A model generated the notes under the pieces. It ran no database searches, had not been told where the DNA came from, and saw nothing but the letters and a program-made list of their open reading frames with translations. A DNA stretch of 64,000 nt from Advenella faeciporci (GTDB lineage: Bacteria > Pseudomonadota > Gammaproteobacteria > Burkholderiales > Burkholderiaceae_B): positions 1 through 64,000 of the forward strand of contig NZ_BMYS01000019.1 in the NCBI RefSeq assembly GCF_014652395.1, written 5' to 3'. A program made the position numbers and the translations under genes. Shown here in pieces: positions 9,817-20,171 of this stretch. How positions within the stretch are numbered: position 1 is the stretch's first letter; the number at the start of each line of letters is the position of its first letter.

Positions 9817-10764
9817 TTAAGGTTGAGGTTGCATGAAAATGGTTTTATGGCGGGAGACCGACTGGATCTGTGCATCGGGCAATTCTGCTGCCGGCTCAAG
9901 ATCCGGGAAGGTTTCCGCATCAAAGGCCTTGTCGCCGTTTTCATCGGCCAGCCCGGTGGGTTTAAGGCCAACAAAATCAAACAGTTCGCGGTCCATCAAA
10001 TGCGATGGCGCCACCGCAGACAGGGATTTGAATATATTCCATACTTTTTTGGGGCTTTCTTTTTCCCAGGCACGGATCATCTGGTTGATTTCCTGGCGTT
10101 TCAGGTTTTCCTGGGAACCGCACAGATTGCATGGAATGATGGGGAACTGTTTCATTTCGGCATAGGCAATCAGGTCTTTTTCGGCAATATAGGCAAGTGG
10201 CCTGATAACGGTATGCCTGCCATCGTCTGAAACCAGCTTGGGTGGCATGGTTTTAAGTTTGGCGGCATAAAACAGGTTCAGGAAAAAGGTGGCCAGAATG
10301 TCATCCCGATGATGACCCAGGGCAATTTTGTTTGCGCCCAGTTCATCGGCAACACGATATAAAATGCCGCGTCGCAGGCGTGAACAGAGTGAACAGGTTG
10401 TTTTTCCTTCCGGTATAAGACGCTTGACGATGGAGTAAGTATCCTGGTTTTCAATATGAAAAGGAACGCCGATTTTGCTCAGGTACTCGGGCAGGATATG
10501 TTCGGGAAAGCCCGGCTGTTTCTGGTCCAGGTTGACGGCCACAATATCGAATTTGACAGGGGCGCGTTTTTGCAGCGTCATGAGGATATCAAGCATGCCA
10601 TATGAGTCTTTGCCTCCTGACAGGCAAACCATGACTTTATCGCCATCTTCAATCATGTTGTAATCAACAATAGCGGTACCGGCTTCCCGGATAACCCGTT
10701 TGCTTAGTTTGTTGTTTTCAAGGCGGATTTTTTCGGCCGCGGCGCCACGATGCTCGGTACTCAT
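9817..10764 (-). CDS. ttcA: tRNA 2-thiocytidine biosynthesis protein TtcA
   Basis: A 315-residue ATP-PPase-fold enzyme that thiolates cytidine 32 of certain tRNAs. The PP-loop SGGKDS is at residues 49-54. Cys124 and Cys127 ([12 protein letters not shown]) with Cys215 (PCNLCGSQ) match the three cysteines that hold the iron-sulfur cluster in E. coli TtcA. The gene starts two bases after folB and precedes queF by 13 bases, so it is the middle gene of a tight operon. The C-terminal tail (about 270-315) is variable and acidic. Confidence 0.97.
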   Translation of the reverse strand: MSTEHRGAAAEKIRLENNKLSKRVIREAGTAIVDYNMIEDGDKVMVCLSGGKDSYGMLDILMTLQKRAPVKFDIVAVNLDQKQPGFPEHILPEYLSKIGVPFHIENQDTYSIVKRLIPEGKTTCSLCSRLRRGILYRVADELGANKIALGHHRDDILATFFLNLFYAAKLKTMPPKLVSDDGRHTVIRPLAYIAEKDLIAYAEMKQFPIIPCNLCGSQENLKRQEINQMIRAWEKESPKKVWNIFKSLSAVAPSHLMDRELFDFVGLKPTGLADENGDKAFDAETFPDLEPAAELPDAQIQSVSRHKTIFMQPQP

Positions 10765-10766
10765 GT

Positions 10767-11126
10767 TTATCTTCCTGCAACAACTTCAATGCCAACTGCG
10801 TCACAATCGGCGAAAGCCATGGGTTTGCTGATCCTGAGCATGACTTTTTGAACCTCGGGGAAATCTTTCAGCAAACGGTTGGCAATCATGTCGCCCAGTG
10901 ACTCCACCAGGTGAACGTGTTCACGGGTACATTCTTCAATAATGGCTTCCCGCAGCTTGCGATAGTCAAGAACACTGCTGATATCGTTGTCATTCAGCTG
11001 CCGGGGCACATGAATATCTATTTCTGCATCGATATGCAGGGGTTGGGTTGCGCGCAGCTCATGTTCAAGAATGCCAATACGGGCATCAAGGGCAAGGCGG
11101 GAGAAGAATATACGACGAGTTGACAT
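10767..11126 (-). CDS. folB: Dihydroneopterin aldolase FolB
   Basis: A 119-residue protein of normal FolB length. It cleaves 7,8-dihydroneopterin to 6-hydroxymethyl-dihydropterin in folate synthesis. Recognisable features are the N-terminal [10 protein letters not shown] block with its conserved Glu, the LDYRKLRE tyrosine region, the [12 protein letters not shown] helix, and a conserved Lys in [10 protein letters not shown] preferred the ATG at 11126 (MSTRRIFF) over a TTG 27 bases upstream. It heads the folB-ttcA-queF operon. Confidence 0.94.
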   Translation of the reverse strand: MSTRRIFFSRLALDARIGILEHELRATQPLHIDAEIDIHVPRQLNDNDISSVLDYRKLREAIIEECTREHVHLVESLGDMIANRLLKDFPEVQKVMLRISKPMAFADCDAVGIEVVAGR

Positions 11127-11283
11127 AGAATTAAGGTTAATATGTAGAGACAAAGAAGAAAGCGTTTTCTTTGCAATTTATCAAGGGCTTAATTGTAGTG
11201 TTTATCTTATTTGAAGAGGCTGCAATGAGGCTTTCAGGGTAAAGAAAATCATTGATTTTTCATGGAAAAAAGGATTTGGCTGC

Positions 11284-12246
11284 ATGCAACCGGTTGTTTA
11301 TGATGCGATTGTGATTGGTGCAGGCCCGGCAGGCGCTTCTTGTGCTGTCTGGCTTGCCCATTTGGGCTTTTCTCCGTTAATTCTTGATGCCTCAGAGCAG
11401 GTTGGTGGCCTGGCTGCGCATAATCCCTTTGAAGATGCCTGGAATGTCACCGCTCCCGGCCTGACCGGAGAAGAGGTGGCGGTTCAGATCAAGCGCAGTC
11501 TTGATGGGGCAAGGGTGCCTGTACTCTTGAAGATGCGGGTGGACAGGGTGGATATTATTGAGGATCCTGAGCAGATCAATATCTTGCTCAAGCGGGCAGG
11601 CAACCATAAAAAACCAGCCTGTCAAAAACTGTTTCGGGTTTACTTTGACGGTCATTCTTTGCTGGCCCGTTTTGTGGTGGTGGCCAGTGGCGTTACTTCC
11701 CGCTTTCCGAAAGAACTGGCGAATCAAAAATATGATCACGTCCTGGTTGGACCGGGCAGGCATATCTCAAAATATGAGTTTGCCAACAAGAAAGTGGCCG
11801 TCTTGGGAGGGGGCGACAACGCTTTTGAAAATGCCATTTTTGCGCAAAAAAGAGGGGCTTTGTCGGTGGATATTTATGCCCGTCATGTCCGGGCGCAAAA
11901 ACAATGGTTTGAGTCCCTGGAGCAAAAACGGATTCATACGGGTGAGTATGTGTTTGATCCGTTGGCCCGAACTGTCAACGGGCATCAGTATGATGTTGTT
12001 ATGGTTTTTTATGGGTGGCAGGCCCAGCTCAATGGCCTGGAAAGCCTCGGTCTTTCCTGCAGCGAAAAAGGCTATGTCAATACCCACGTACATACTGCTG
12101 AAACAAATGTGCCCGGGGTATATGCCATTGGCGAGGTGGCCAACCGGCATCATCCCTGCATTATTACTTCCATGGCCGATGGGGTGGTGGCGGCCAAAGC
12201 CATACAGCGCCGGCTCGAGCAGGAAGAACTTGGCTTGATTGACTAG
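11284..12246 (+). CDS. FAD-dependent NAD(P)H oxidoreductase, thioredoxin-reductase fold
   Basis: A 320-residue flavoprotein of the thioredoxin reductase / ferredoxin-NADP reductase (YumC-like) fold. The FAD-binding GAGPAG is at residues 12-17, a second Rossmann motif GGGDNAFENA lies near 175-184, and the C-terminal YAIGEVAN is the usual FAD closing motif. The CxxC redox pair of true thioredoxin reductases is absent, so a ferredoxin- or flavodoxin-reducing role is more likely. Its last four bases overlap the end of the convergent btuF gene. A weak AAGGA site precedes the ATG. Confidence 0.82.
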   Translation: MQPVVYDAIVIGAGPAGASCAVWLAHLGFSPLILDASEQVGGLAAHNPFEDAWNVTAPGLTGEEVAVQIKRSLDGARVPVLLKMRVDRVDIIEDPEQINILLKRAGNHKKPACQKLFRVYFDGHSLLARFVVVASGVTSRFPKELANQKYDHVLVGPGRHISKYEFANKKVAVLGGGDNAFENAIFAQKRGALSVDIYARHVRAQKQWFESLEQKRIHTGEYVFDPLARTVNGHQYDVVMVFYGWQAQLNGLESLGLSCSEKGYVNTHVHTAETNVPGVYAIGEVANRHHPCIITSMADGVVAAKAIQRRLEQEELGLID

Positions 12247-13121
12247 GGTTTCGCGCGGGCGCGAACCTGGTCGATGGATTGGCAAAGTCCGGGCAGGGCA
12301 CGAATCAGGCGATCTGAGGGGCGAAATAATATATCAGGGTGTTGGGTAACAATGCCCTGATTGCCGAATGAGAACCCTCTGTTATTGAAAAAAGCCTGTA
12401 TTTCTTTGGGCTTTTCTTCCCCGTAGGCACCGGCCAGTATCAGTTGGGGCTGTCGCTGCATAATGCTTTCCATACTAACAATGGGTGAAGGATTATTCAG
12501 GTCCCTGAAAATATTGTAGGCACCACAAACCTGCAACACTTCGTTCAGGACAGGCCTGCCCCCCAGCGTGTAAAGCGGGGTGCTGCCCAGAAAAATATAA
12601 ACCGGTACAGGCGTTCGGGTGCTGTAGGTATGACGGGTTTGTCGGATGATGGCATCCAGCTCATTGGCCAGAAAGCGGGTTTGTGCCAGCGTACCGGCAA
12701 GTGTGGCAATTTGCAAAAGATCTGCCGTGATATCGGCCAGTTTTTCGGGTTGAAGAGATAATACCGGCACCAGGTGTTCAGCCTGTTTGAACCCCGTCAC
12801 GGGCAGCCCACCCGAAGACCATGTCACGATCAAGTCTGGATTCAGGCTTAGCAATAACTCGGCATTGGGGCGCAGGCCATCGCCCACGTCGGGAATGTTT
12901 TTTACTTCAGGAGGGTAGTTGCTGCCCTTGGCAACGCCAATTAGCTGTTTGCCGGCCCGGGCCGCAAATATCAGTTCCGTGGCATGGGGCGACAGGCTGA
13001 TGATGCGTTTTGCCGTTCCCGGCACGGGTGCGCTTAAGGTGCCTGCCTGGGTGGGCAGGGAGGCATTGAATGAACCGGCAAGAAGGCAGAGCCCGGAAAA
13101 CAGACAGTGACGAAGCTTCAT
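12243..13121 (-). CDS. btuF: Cobalamin ABC transporter substrate-binding protein (BtuF-like)
   Basis: A 292-residue periplasmic binding protein of the BtuF/FhuD type. It has a signal peptide (about 1-26), KRIISLSPHATELIFAAR at the start of lobe one, a long connecting helix (about 135-170), and a second lobe ending with RPSDRLIRALPGL. It should bind vitamin B12 in the periplasm. The assignment to B12 rests on its position: it starts seven bases after btuB, and both sit behind a cobalamin riboswitch. Partner permease and ATPase (BtuC, BtuD) are not in the window. Confidence 0.87.
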   Translation of the reverse strand: MKLRHCLFSGLCLLAGSFNASLPTQAGTLSAPVPGTAKRIISLSPHATELIFAARAGKQLIGVAKGSNYPPEVKNIPDVGDGLRPNAELLLSLNPDLIVTWSSGGLPVTGFKQAEHLVPVLSLQPEKLADITADLLQIATLAGTLAQTRFLANELDAIIRQTRHTYSTRTPVPVYIFLGSTPLYTLGGRPVLNEVLQVCGAYNIFRDLNNPSPIVSMESIMQRQPQLILAGAYGEEKPKEIQAFFNNRGFSFGNQGIVTQHPDILFRPSDRLIRALPGLCQSIDQVRARAKP

Positions 13122-13128
13122 GGGCTAT

Positions 13129-15012
13129 TCACATGCGCCAGGCAAGGTTTAGAAATACATTCGAGCCTTGGGTCTTGTAGCCATAGGCGGTCTGGTATTT
13201 CTTGTCGGTGACGTTGTTCCAGTAGATCTGGCCTTGCAGGTTTTTGTTGAACTGGTAGGACGCCTGCAGGTTGAGCAGGCCATAGCCCCCCAGTTGTTTG
13301 GCGGCGGTATTGTCTTTGTCATCATAGCGCTTGCTGACAAATTGATAGCTGGCACCCAGCTCGGCATTGTCCAGCTTGTGGGTAACCGAGAGACGATAAA
13401 CCTGTTTGGCCCGGCGGATCAGGGTTTTTCCGCTTGTGTCATCCTTGGGATTCAAAAAGTCGGCACCGGCACTGAACAGGGTGTTGCCAAACTGGTGTGA
13501 GGCTTCCAGCGACAGGCCCCGGACTGTGGCTTTGTCTGTGTTTGTTGCGGTGCAGTTGTAATTGGCATCGCACACATAAGGATTGATCAAGTCCCTGAAT
13601 TTGTTCTGGAACACCACCAGACTTAACTGGGTGTCCTCTGTCTTATAGCGCAGGCTGGCTTCAAGGTTTCTGGATTTTTCCGGCTTCAGGTTGGGGTTGC
13701 CCTGGTAACCCCAGCTTAATGGATAATACAGATCGGTAAAGGTGGGGGCCCGAAAGCCGGTGCTGGCCACCATGCCTAATTTGAGTGAATCGCTTAAATC
13801 ATAGTCATAACCCAGGCTGCCGGTGGTTTTGTTGCCAATGCCGGAAATATTGTCATGGCGGACACTGGCCTGCAAGTGATGACGGTTAAAATCACCCCGG
13901 TAGATCAGTCCAGCCGCATTGGTGTCACGGTGCTGGCGGGTTAACAGGGCAGTGCCGTTTGCCCGTTCGTCAAGGTGTTCCAGCACCAGGGACAGGGCAT
14001 TGTTTTGGTTAAGCGTAAAATTGTTTTGCCAGCTGTACTGACGCTGGATGGTACCCATTTCCGTGCGGCCAGAATCGCCATCAGAGGTTTGCAAGTCGTG
14101 GTCGCTTTTACTGTAGCCAAAACCCAGGATGCTTTCCCAATTGTCTGTAATCTGGTTGGTACTGCTAAAGGTATAGGCCTGCTGGCGGGTAATGCCATAG
14201 GTGTTTTGGTAATACTCGCCTGAATCGAAATCGCCATGGTTGTAGCCATGCAGGAATGTCAGGTCAAACCGCTGTCCTGGGTTCCATTCATAACCCAGGG
14301 AACCGGTCAAGCTGGTTTGGGTGTAGCCATCGTCGTCCGGGTTGTAAACATAGGGGCCGGCATCAGGATTGGTGGCATTAAAGCCATCGCTGGAGGCATA
14401 GCTGGCCGCCAGACTGTAGTTCCAGTTGTTTTGTGCCCCTGAAAAACCAAAACCGGTCTTGAAGGTGCTGTCAGAGCCAACACCAAAATTGCCAAAGGCG
14501 CTGAACGGGCGGTCTTGCCCGTCGGATTTGGTGATAATGTTAATGACACCACCCATGGCGCTGGAACCATACAGGCTGCTGGCCGGGCCGCGGATAATTT
14601 CAACGCGCTCAATCGTGGATGGGTCTATGGCCGCCCAGTTGGTGCTGCCACTGTTGGTGTCGTTAATACGCATGCCATTGACCAGAACCAGGGATTGTGC
14701 CGGGCTGGCCCCACGCACAAATATCCCTGAAACCGTTTGCGGGCCTCCCTGGCTATATATCTGGATACCTGGCTGGCGGGATAAAATCGCGGGCAAGTAT
14801 TCCGCCCCTGCATTTTTCAGGCTGATACCGGAAATAACCGTTACATCACCCATGACATTATCCAGCGGCTGCGCCATGCGGGCAGGGGTGGCAACAATGG
14901 TGTCCAGGATGGGGACATTGGGAGCAGGGTTGGTAAGGATTTGGGCAAAAAGCAACGAGGGTGCGAAACAGGCAGCCAGTGCCAGCGCACGAGGGTGGAG
15001 CGTAAAATTCAT
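13129..15012 (-). CDS. btuB: TonB-dependent vitamin B12 receptor BtuB
   Basis: A 627-residue outer-membrane receptor: signal peptide (about 1-24), TonB box LDTIVATPARM (about 36-46), plug domain (about 50-160, with RGPASSLYGSSAMGGVINI), then a 22-strand barrel ending in NLAWRM. Size and motifs fit BtuB (594 mature residues in E. coli). I chose the ATG at 15012 (MNFTLHPRAL); the in-frame start 36 bases upstream would add residues before the signal peptide. A cobalamin riboswitch covers the leader, so high B12 should shut it off. It is co-transcribed with btuF. Confidence 0.94.
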   Translation of the reverse strand: MNFTLHPRALALAACFAPSLLFAQILTNPAPNVPILDTIVATPARMAQPLDNVMGDVTVISGISLKNAGAEYLPAILSRQPGIQIYSQGGPQTVSGIFVRGASPAQSLVLVNGMRINDTNSGSTNWAAIDPSTIERVEIIRGPASSLYGSSAMGGVINIITKSDGQDRPFSAFGNFGVGSDSTFKTGFGFSGAQNNWNYSLAASYASSDGFNATNPDAGPYVYNPDDDGYTQTSLTGSLGYEWNPGQRFDLTFLHGYNHGDFDSGEYYQNTYGITRQQAYTFSSTNQITDNWESILGFGYSKSDHDLQTSDGDSGRTEMGTIQRQYSWQNNFTLNQNNALSLVLEHLDERANGTALLTRQHRDTNAAGLIYRGDFNRHHLQASVRHDNISGIGNKTTGSLGYDYDLSDSLKLGMVASTGFRAPTFTDLYYPLSWGYQGNPNLKPEKSRNLEASLRYKTEDTQLSLVVFQNKFRDLINPYVCDANYNCTATNTDKATVRGLSLEASHQFGNTLFSAGADFLNPKDDTSGKTLIRRAKQVYRLSVTHKLDNAELGASYQFVSKRYDDKDNTAAKQLGGYGLLNLQASYQFNKNLQGQIYWNNVTDKKYQTAYGYKTQGSNVFLNLAWRM

Positions 15013-15069
15013 GTAAATGGCCTTCACGGTATGTGCGACCCCGCACATAGGAATTAGGGAATGTTTATT

Positions 15070-15232
15070 GTTTGGCTGGTGTCGGGCTTGTTGCCGGCAG
15101 TTGAATACCTGGCAGCTTACCGTTGCGGGGGCAGCACAGACTGAACAGGGCGGTGTGAAAAAATGACCGGCTGTTTTCTGTTTCCCATTTAACTTTCACA
15201 GTTCGAACGAGCTGAAAGCACCTTGCAATAAG
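15070..15232 (-). promoter_or_regulatory. Cobalamin riboswitch (btuB leader)
   Basis: Read on the minus strand, the btuB leader shows the hallmarks of the AdoCbl riboswitch in order: a 5' paired element containing AAGGTGC, TGGGAAAC, then the invariant core GCCCCCGCAACGGTAAG (about 15115-15135), then a degenerate B12-box region with GCCAGG and TGCCGGC, and GACACCAGCC near the 3' end. It lies about 60 bases before the btuB ATG. Boundaries are approximate. Confidence 0.93.
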
Positions 15233-15302
15233 GGCAATACTGTAACACAGCCATAATATTTAGTACACTAGTGACCACGACAATTTAATTTTCAGGTTCA
15301 AC

Positions 15303-18300
15303 GTGTCTTATCCTAAACTTCCTTATCCGCTTTCCGCCTATACAAAGGGTGCCGAATTTGTACGCCAGCTGGGTTCCGGCCGCATTCTTGTCCTAGATGG
15401 TGCAATGGGGACCATGATCCAGCAATATAAACTCACCGAGTCTGATTTTCGCGGTGAACGCTTTGCGGAGCATGGGAAGGATGTGAAGGGCAATAATGAG
15501 CTGTTGTCGCTGGTGCGTCCCGATCTTATCCTGGATATCCATCGCCAGTATCTGGCCGCGGGTGCCGATGTGATTGAAACCAATACCTTTGGCGCGACTG
15601 CGGTTGCCCAGGGCGATTACAATCTGGCGGAATTGGCCTACGAGCTGAACCTGGAGTCGGCCAAACTGGCGCGCCAGGCCTGTGATGAATTCAATACGGC
15701 AGAACATCCCCGTTTTGTGGCGGGTGCCTTGGGCCCGCAGCCCAAAACGGCATCCATTTCGCCTGATGTAAACGATCCGGGAGCACGCAATATTACTTTC
15801 GAAGAGTTGGCCGAGGCCTATACCGAGCAATTGAACGGCCTGCTTGACGGTGATATTGATATCGTCCTGATTGAAACCATTTTTGATACCCTGAATGCCA
15901 AGGCGGCCATTTTTGCGGTGGAAAGCGTCTTCGAAGCGCGTGGTGTCCGCTTGCCCGTCATGATTTCCGGTACCGTAACCGATGCTTCCGGACGTATTCT
16001 TTCGGGGCAAACCGTCGAGGCATTCTGGAACTCCATCCGCCATGCCCGCCCCGTCACTATCGGCCTGAACTGCGCGCTGGGGGCGGCGCTCATGCGCCCT
16101 TACGTGGCTGAACTGTCTAAAATCTGTGACACCTATACCTGTGTGTATCCCAATGCCGGCCTGCCCAACCCCATGAGTGATACGGGCTTTGATGAAACCC
16201 CTGAAGACACGTCTTCATTGCTGGCAGAGTTTGCCCAGGCCGGTTTCGTGAATATGGTGGGCGGCTGTTGCGGTACCACGCCCGGGCATATTCAGGCCAT
16301 TGTGCAAAGCGTGAAGAACCTGCCGGCCCGTGAGGCGCCAGAGGTGCCGGTTAAAACCCGCCTGTCTGGCCTGGAAGCCCTGAATATTGATGGCGAGTCC
16401 CTGTTTGTCAACGTGGGAGAGCGGACCAACGTAACGGGTAGTAAGGCGTTTTTGCGCCTGATTCGTGAAGAAAAATTTGATGAGGCGCTGTCAGTAGCCC
16501 GCCAGCAAGTGGAAAACGGCGCGCAAATCATTGATATCAACATGGATGAAGCCATGTTGGATTCCAAGGCCAATATGCGCCGCTTCCTTAACCTGATTGC
16601 TTCTGAACCCGATATCGCCCGGGTGCCCATCATGATTGACAGCTCCAAATGGGAAGTCATTGAAGAAGGGCTGAAGTGTGTGCAGGGCAAACCGGTGGTG
16701 AACTCAATCTCCATGAAGGAAGGCGAGGAAGCGTTTCTGGAACATGCCCGTCTTTGCCGTAAATACGGAGCCGCCGTTGTAGTGATGGCCTTTGATGAAC
16801 AGGGCCAGGCCGATACCCTGCAACGACGCAAGGATATTTGCGGCAAGGCTTATCGTTTGTTGACTGAAGAAGTTGACTTCCCGCCGGAAGACATTATTTT
16901 TGACCCAAACGTCTTTGCCGTTGCCACAGGCCTGGACGAGCATAACCACTACGGTGTTGATTTTATTGAATCCGTCAAGTGGATCCATGAGAACCTGCCC
17001 CATGCCCGAACTTCAGGCGGGATTTCCAACGTGAGTTTTTCGTTTCGTGGCAATGAAGCCATGCGTGAGGCCATTCATACCGTATTCCTTTACTATGCCA
17101 TTCGTGAAGGGCTGACCATGGGTATTGTGAATGCCGGCATGCTGGGTGTTTATGCCGATCTAGATCCCAAAATCAAGGATCTGGTTGAAGATGTGATTCT
17201 TGACCGGGATCCACCTCTTGGTAAAACCGATTCTGCCGATGAGCGTACGCCGACCGAGCGGCTGGTTGAGTTTGCTGAAACCGTCAGAGGAAGTGGCACT
17301 AAAAAAGAAGAGGATTTGACCTGGCGTGAGCAGGATGTTGAAAAGCGCCTTGCCCATTCACTGGTGCATGGCATTACCACGTTTATTGTTGAGGATACTG
17401 AAGAAATCCGCCAGAAAATTGCCGATCGTGGTGGTCGTCCCATCGAGGTGATTGAAGGCCCGCTGATGGATGGCATGAATATTGTGGGCGACCTGTTTGG
17501 TGCCGGCAAGATGTTCCTGCCCCAGGTGGTCAAGTCTGCCCGTGTCATGAAACAGGCCGTGGCACATCTGGTGCCTTTCATTGAAGAAGAAAAAAAGCAG
17601 ATTGAAGCGCAGGGCGGTGATGTGCGCGCCAAAGGCAAAATGGTCATCGCGACAGTCAAAGGCGATGTGCACGATATTGGCAAGAATATTGTGGCTGTGG
17701 TTATGCAGTGCAATAACTTTGAAGTTGTGAACATGGGCGTGATGGTGCCTTGTGCAGAGATTCTAGCCAAGGCCAAGGAAGAAAATGCGGATATCGTCGG
17801 GCTGTCAGGGTTAATTACACCCAGCCTGGAGGAAATGGCATATGTGGCCTCTGAAATGCAGCGCGATCCTTATTTCCGTGAGCGGAATATTCCACTCATG
17901 ATTGGCGGCGCCACCACCAGCCGGGTCCACACTGCCGTCAAGATCGCTCCCCATTATGACGGCCCGGTTGTTTATACGGCCGATGCCAGTCGTGCTGTTG
18001 GCGTGGCCACGCAGCTGGTCTCCGATCAGTCCGAGGCTTTTATTCGTGAAACAGCTGAAGAATACGAAAAAGTACGCGAGCGTCACGCCAATCGCAAGGC
18101 AACCCCGATTATTCCACTAGAGGAAGCCCGTAAGGCCAAGCCTCAGATTGACTGGCAAAATTACACCCCGCCCAAGCCCAAATTCATTGGCCGCCGTACG
18201 TTCAAGCAGTACGATTTAAGTGAAATAGAAAAATTCATAGACTGGACACCGTTTTTCCAGACCTGGGGATTATTCGGTCAGTTCCCGGCCATTCTTGATG

Positions 18301-19079
18301 ACAAAGTCGTGGGGGAACAGGCCAGAAAATTGTATGAAGATGGCAAGGCCATGCTGAAAAAAGTCATAGAAGGTCGCTGGTTGACCGCCAGTGGTGTGGT
18401 GGCTTTTTATCCTGCCAATACGGTTAATCATGAAGATATTGAAGTTTACAAAGACGAGTCCCGCACCGAAGTCCTGTTTACCTGGCGGAATTTGCGCCAG
18501 CAAACCGCCAAGCGTGCAGGGGTGGACAACAAGTGCCTGGCCGACTACATAGCCCCCAAAGAAAGCGGTATTAAAGACTATATCGGCTTTTTTGCCGTCA
18601 CCGGTGGCCTGGGTATTGAAGCGCATGAAAAGCGCTTTGAGCAGGAAATGGATGATTATTCCAGCATAATGCTTAAGGCGCTGGGCGATCGTTTTGCAGA
18701 AGGTCTGGCCGAATGCCTGCATGCACGGGTGCGCAAGGATCTGTGGGGATATGTACCCGATGAAACACTTGATAATGAAGCGGTCATCGCCGAAAAATAC
18801 CAGGGTATCCGTCCGGCGCCGGGCTATCCGGCTTGCCCCGAGCATACTGTCAAGCGGGCCATGTTCGATGTGCTGCAACCCGAGGAAATCGGCATGCAGC
18901 TAACCGAAAGCCTGGCCATGTACCCCGCATCGAGCGTTTCCGGCTTCTATTTAAGCCATCCGCAGTCCTCTTACTTTAACGTCGGTAATATTGGCGAGGA
19001 CCAATTGCAGGACTATATCGCGCGTAGCGGGCTTGACGAAGAGGAAGTCCGCAAGGCCCTGATGAGCAGTCTCGGGTAA
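15303..19079 (+). CDS. metH: Cobalamin-dependent methionine synthase MetH (full length)
   Basis: A 1258-residue, four-module enzyme (E. coli 1227) that moves a methyl group from methyltetrahydrofolate to homocysteine through B12. Module 1 (about 20-350) binds homocysteine, with zinc ligands Cys257 and Cys322-Cys323 (GGCCGTTP). Module 2 (about 370-660) binds folate ([13 protein letters not shown]). Module 3 (about 685-930) carries DVHDIGKN with His790, the lower cobalt ligand. Module 4 (about 950-1258) is the SAM-dependent reactivation domain ending near [10 protein letters not shown]. The start is a GTG at 15303 with AGGTTCAAC before it. In some Burkholderiales metH is split into two genes; here it is one. 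It faces away from the riboswitch-controlled btuB-btuF operon that would supply its cofactor. Confidence 0.97.
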   Translation: MSYPKLPYPLSAYTKGAEFVRQLGSGRILVLDGAMGTMIQQYKLTESDFRGERFAEHGKDVKGNNELLSLVRPDLILDIHRQYLAAGADVIETNTFGATAVAQGDYNLAELAYELNLESAKLARQACDEFNTAEHPRFVAGALGPQPKTASISPDVNDPGARNITFEELAEAYTEQLNGLLDGDIDIVLIETIFDTLNAKAAIFAVESVFEARGVRLPVMISGTVTDASGRILSGQTVEAFWNSIRHARPVTIGLNCALGAALMRPYVAELSKICDTYTCVYPNAGLPNPMSDTGFDETPEDTSSLLAEFAQAGFVNMVGGCCGTTPGHIQAIVQSVKNLPAREAPEVPVKTRLSGLEALNIDGESLFVNVGERTNVTGSKAFLRLIREEKFDEALSVARQQVENGAQIIDINMDEAMLDSKANMRRFLNLIASEPDIARVPIMIDSSKWEVIEEGLKCVQGKPVVNSISMKEGEEAFLEHARLCRKYGAAVVVMAFDEQGQADTLQRRKDICGKAYRLLTEEVDFPPEDIIFDPNVFAVATGLDEHNHYGVDFIESVKWIHENLPHARTSGGISNVSFSFRGNEAMREAIHTVFLYYAIREGLTMGIVNAGMLGVYADLDPKIKDLVEDVILDRDPPLGKTDSADERTPTERLVEFAETVRGSGTKKEEDLTWREQDVEKRLAHSLVHGITTFIVEDTEEIRQKIADRGGRPIEVIEGPLMDGMNIVGDLFGAGKMFLPQVVKSARVMKQAVAHLVPFIEEEKKQIEAQGGDVRAKGKMVIATVKGDVHDIGKNIVAVVMQCNNFEVVNMGVMVPCAEILAKAKEENADIVGLSGLITPSLEEMAYVASEMQRDPYFRERNIPLMIGGATTSRVHTAVKIAPHYDGPVVYTADASRAVGVATQLVSDQSEAFIRETAEEYEKVRERHANRKATPIIPLEEARKAKPQIDWQNYTPPKPKFIGRRTFKQYDLSEIEKFIDWTPFFQTWGLFGQFPAILDDKVVGEQARKLYEDGKAMLKKVIEGRWLTASGVVAFYPANTVNHEDIEVYKDESRTEVLFTWRNLRQQTAKRAGVDNKCLADYIAPKESGIKDYIGFFAVTGGLGIEAHEKRFEQEMDDYSSIMLKALGDRFAEGLAECLHARVRKDLWGYVPDETLDNEAVIAEKYQGIRPAPGYPACPEHTVKRAMFDVLQPEEIGMQLTESLAMYPASSVSGFYLSHPQSSYFNVGNIGEDQLQDYIARSGLDEEEVRKALMSSLG

Positions 19080-19087
19080 CTCCGGTC

Positions 19088-19885
19088 ATGGGCATCAAGT
19101 CAGGGGTTCCTGCCAATAAACAGGTGTTGGGCGAGTTTGTGCGCAATGCCCGGTCCAGGGTAACACCACAAATGGCCGGCCTCAGTCACGGCCAGCGTCG
19201 CCGTACCCCGGGCTTGCGTCGTGAAGAGGTGGCGCAATTATGTGATATTAGCGTCACCTGGTACACCTGGATTGAGCAGGGGCGCGATGTCTCTGTTTCC
19301 AGTGCGGTGTGGTCCCGGTTGGCCGATGTCCTGCACATGACAAAGGCGGAGCGGGCTTACCTGTTTGAACTGGCTGAAGTGACTGATCCAGATCATGGAA
19401 AAGCCCAGCATGGCAGTCTTCCTTTGTCCTTGCAGGCCTGTGTCAATAATTGTGCCGGACCTGCCTATATCCTTGACCGTTGCTGGAATATCCTGTTTTT
19501 CAATCAGGCACTGGACACGGTTTTCAATCACTGGCCCAGCCGCCAGCAAGCGCCCAACTTACTCAGGTTTATTTTTAAAAACCCCGATGCCCCTACGGTA
19601 GTGGTCAATTGGGAGCAGCGTGCGCGCCGCTCGGTGGCTGAATTCAGGGCCGATATTGGCGCTCATCTTGATGAGCAGGATATCAGCCAGATCATTGAGG
19701 AATTGCTTGCCTCCAGCGAGCTGTTTCAGCATTGGTGGTCAAGGCAGGCGGTGGTGGAGCGTGAGGGGGGGATACGTGAATTCATGCATCCGCAAAAGGG
19801 CTATCTCGAGTTTGAACAGATCACTTTTCGCTTGGCCACTCACCTTGACTACAAGCTGGTGATGTTACTGGTAAGACCCGATTGA
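19088..19885 (+). CDS. XRE-family regulator with MmyB-like ligand domain
   Basis: A 265-residue regulator. The N-terminal helix-turn-helix (about 12-85) has the standard RRRTPGLRREEVAQL and VTWYTWIEQGRD wording of this family. The rest (about 105-262) fits the MmyB-like PAS-type ligand domain, with FLFN-type aromatic stretches and a C-terminal EFEQITFR block. It begins eight bases after the metH stop, so it may be read through from metH. The ribosome site is weak. Target genes are unknown; relatives in other bacteria often control a neighbouring oxidoreductase gene, but none is adjacent here. Confidence 0.86.
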   Translation: MGIKSGVPANKQVLGEFVRNARSRVTPQMAGLSHGQRRRTPGLRREEVAQLCDISVTWYTWIEQGRDVSVSSAVWSRLADVLHMTKAERAYLFELAEVTDPDHGKAQHGSLPLSLQACVNNCAGPAYILDRCWNILFFNQALDTVFNHWPSRQQAPNLLRFIFKNPDAPTVVVNWEQRARRSVAEFRADIGAHLDEQDISQIIEELLASSELFQHWWSRQAVVEREGGIREFMHPQKGYLEFEQITFRLATHLDYKLVMLLVRPD

Positions 19886-20025
19886 TTGCACGATTGAATA
19901 TTCTACAAAACATTGCGGATTGTCATTAAAATATAAGAAATGTCAATTCTTAATGATATAAAAAAATATTTAAAAACAATGGCGTAGCTGATATTTTGGT
20001 TTTTTTGTCCATACAAAAGGAGATC

Positions 20026-20053
20026 TTGCCAGTACTTGTGTCTGACGTAGTAT
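20026..20053 (+). promoter_or_regulatory. Candidate sigma-70 promoter of the OmpA-type lipoprotein
   Basis: TTGCCA, 16 bases, TAGTAT, ending 118 bases before the ATG at 20172. The hexamers and spacing fit sigma-70. The rest of the 286-base gap (19886-20171) is AT-rich with no gene visible. Confidence 0.45.
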
Positions 20054-20171
20054 GTTAGTATTCCAGCGGAAAGCATATTAATTTAAGATATGGGCTTTTT
20101 AACCATATATTATTTTGATCATACTTGCCGTTGTTCATCATCAAGAACACAGATTCGAATAGGAGAAGTAC

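Noticed and set aside
14426-15016. A 196-codon plus-strand frame opposite btuB
   Set aside because: Antisense to the receptor plug domain, with no recognisable motif.
15393-16043. A 216-codon minus-strand frame opposite metH
   Set aside because: Antisense to the homocysteine-binding module; no ribosome site and no motif. Similar long antisense frames at 17150-17776 and 18270-18878 were rejected for the same reason.
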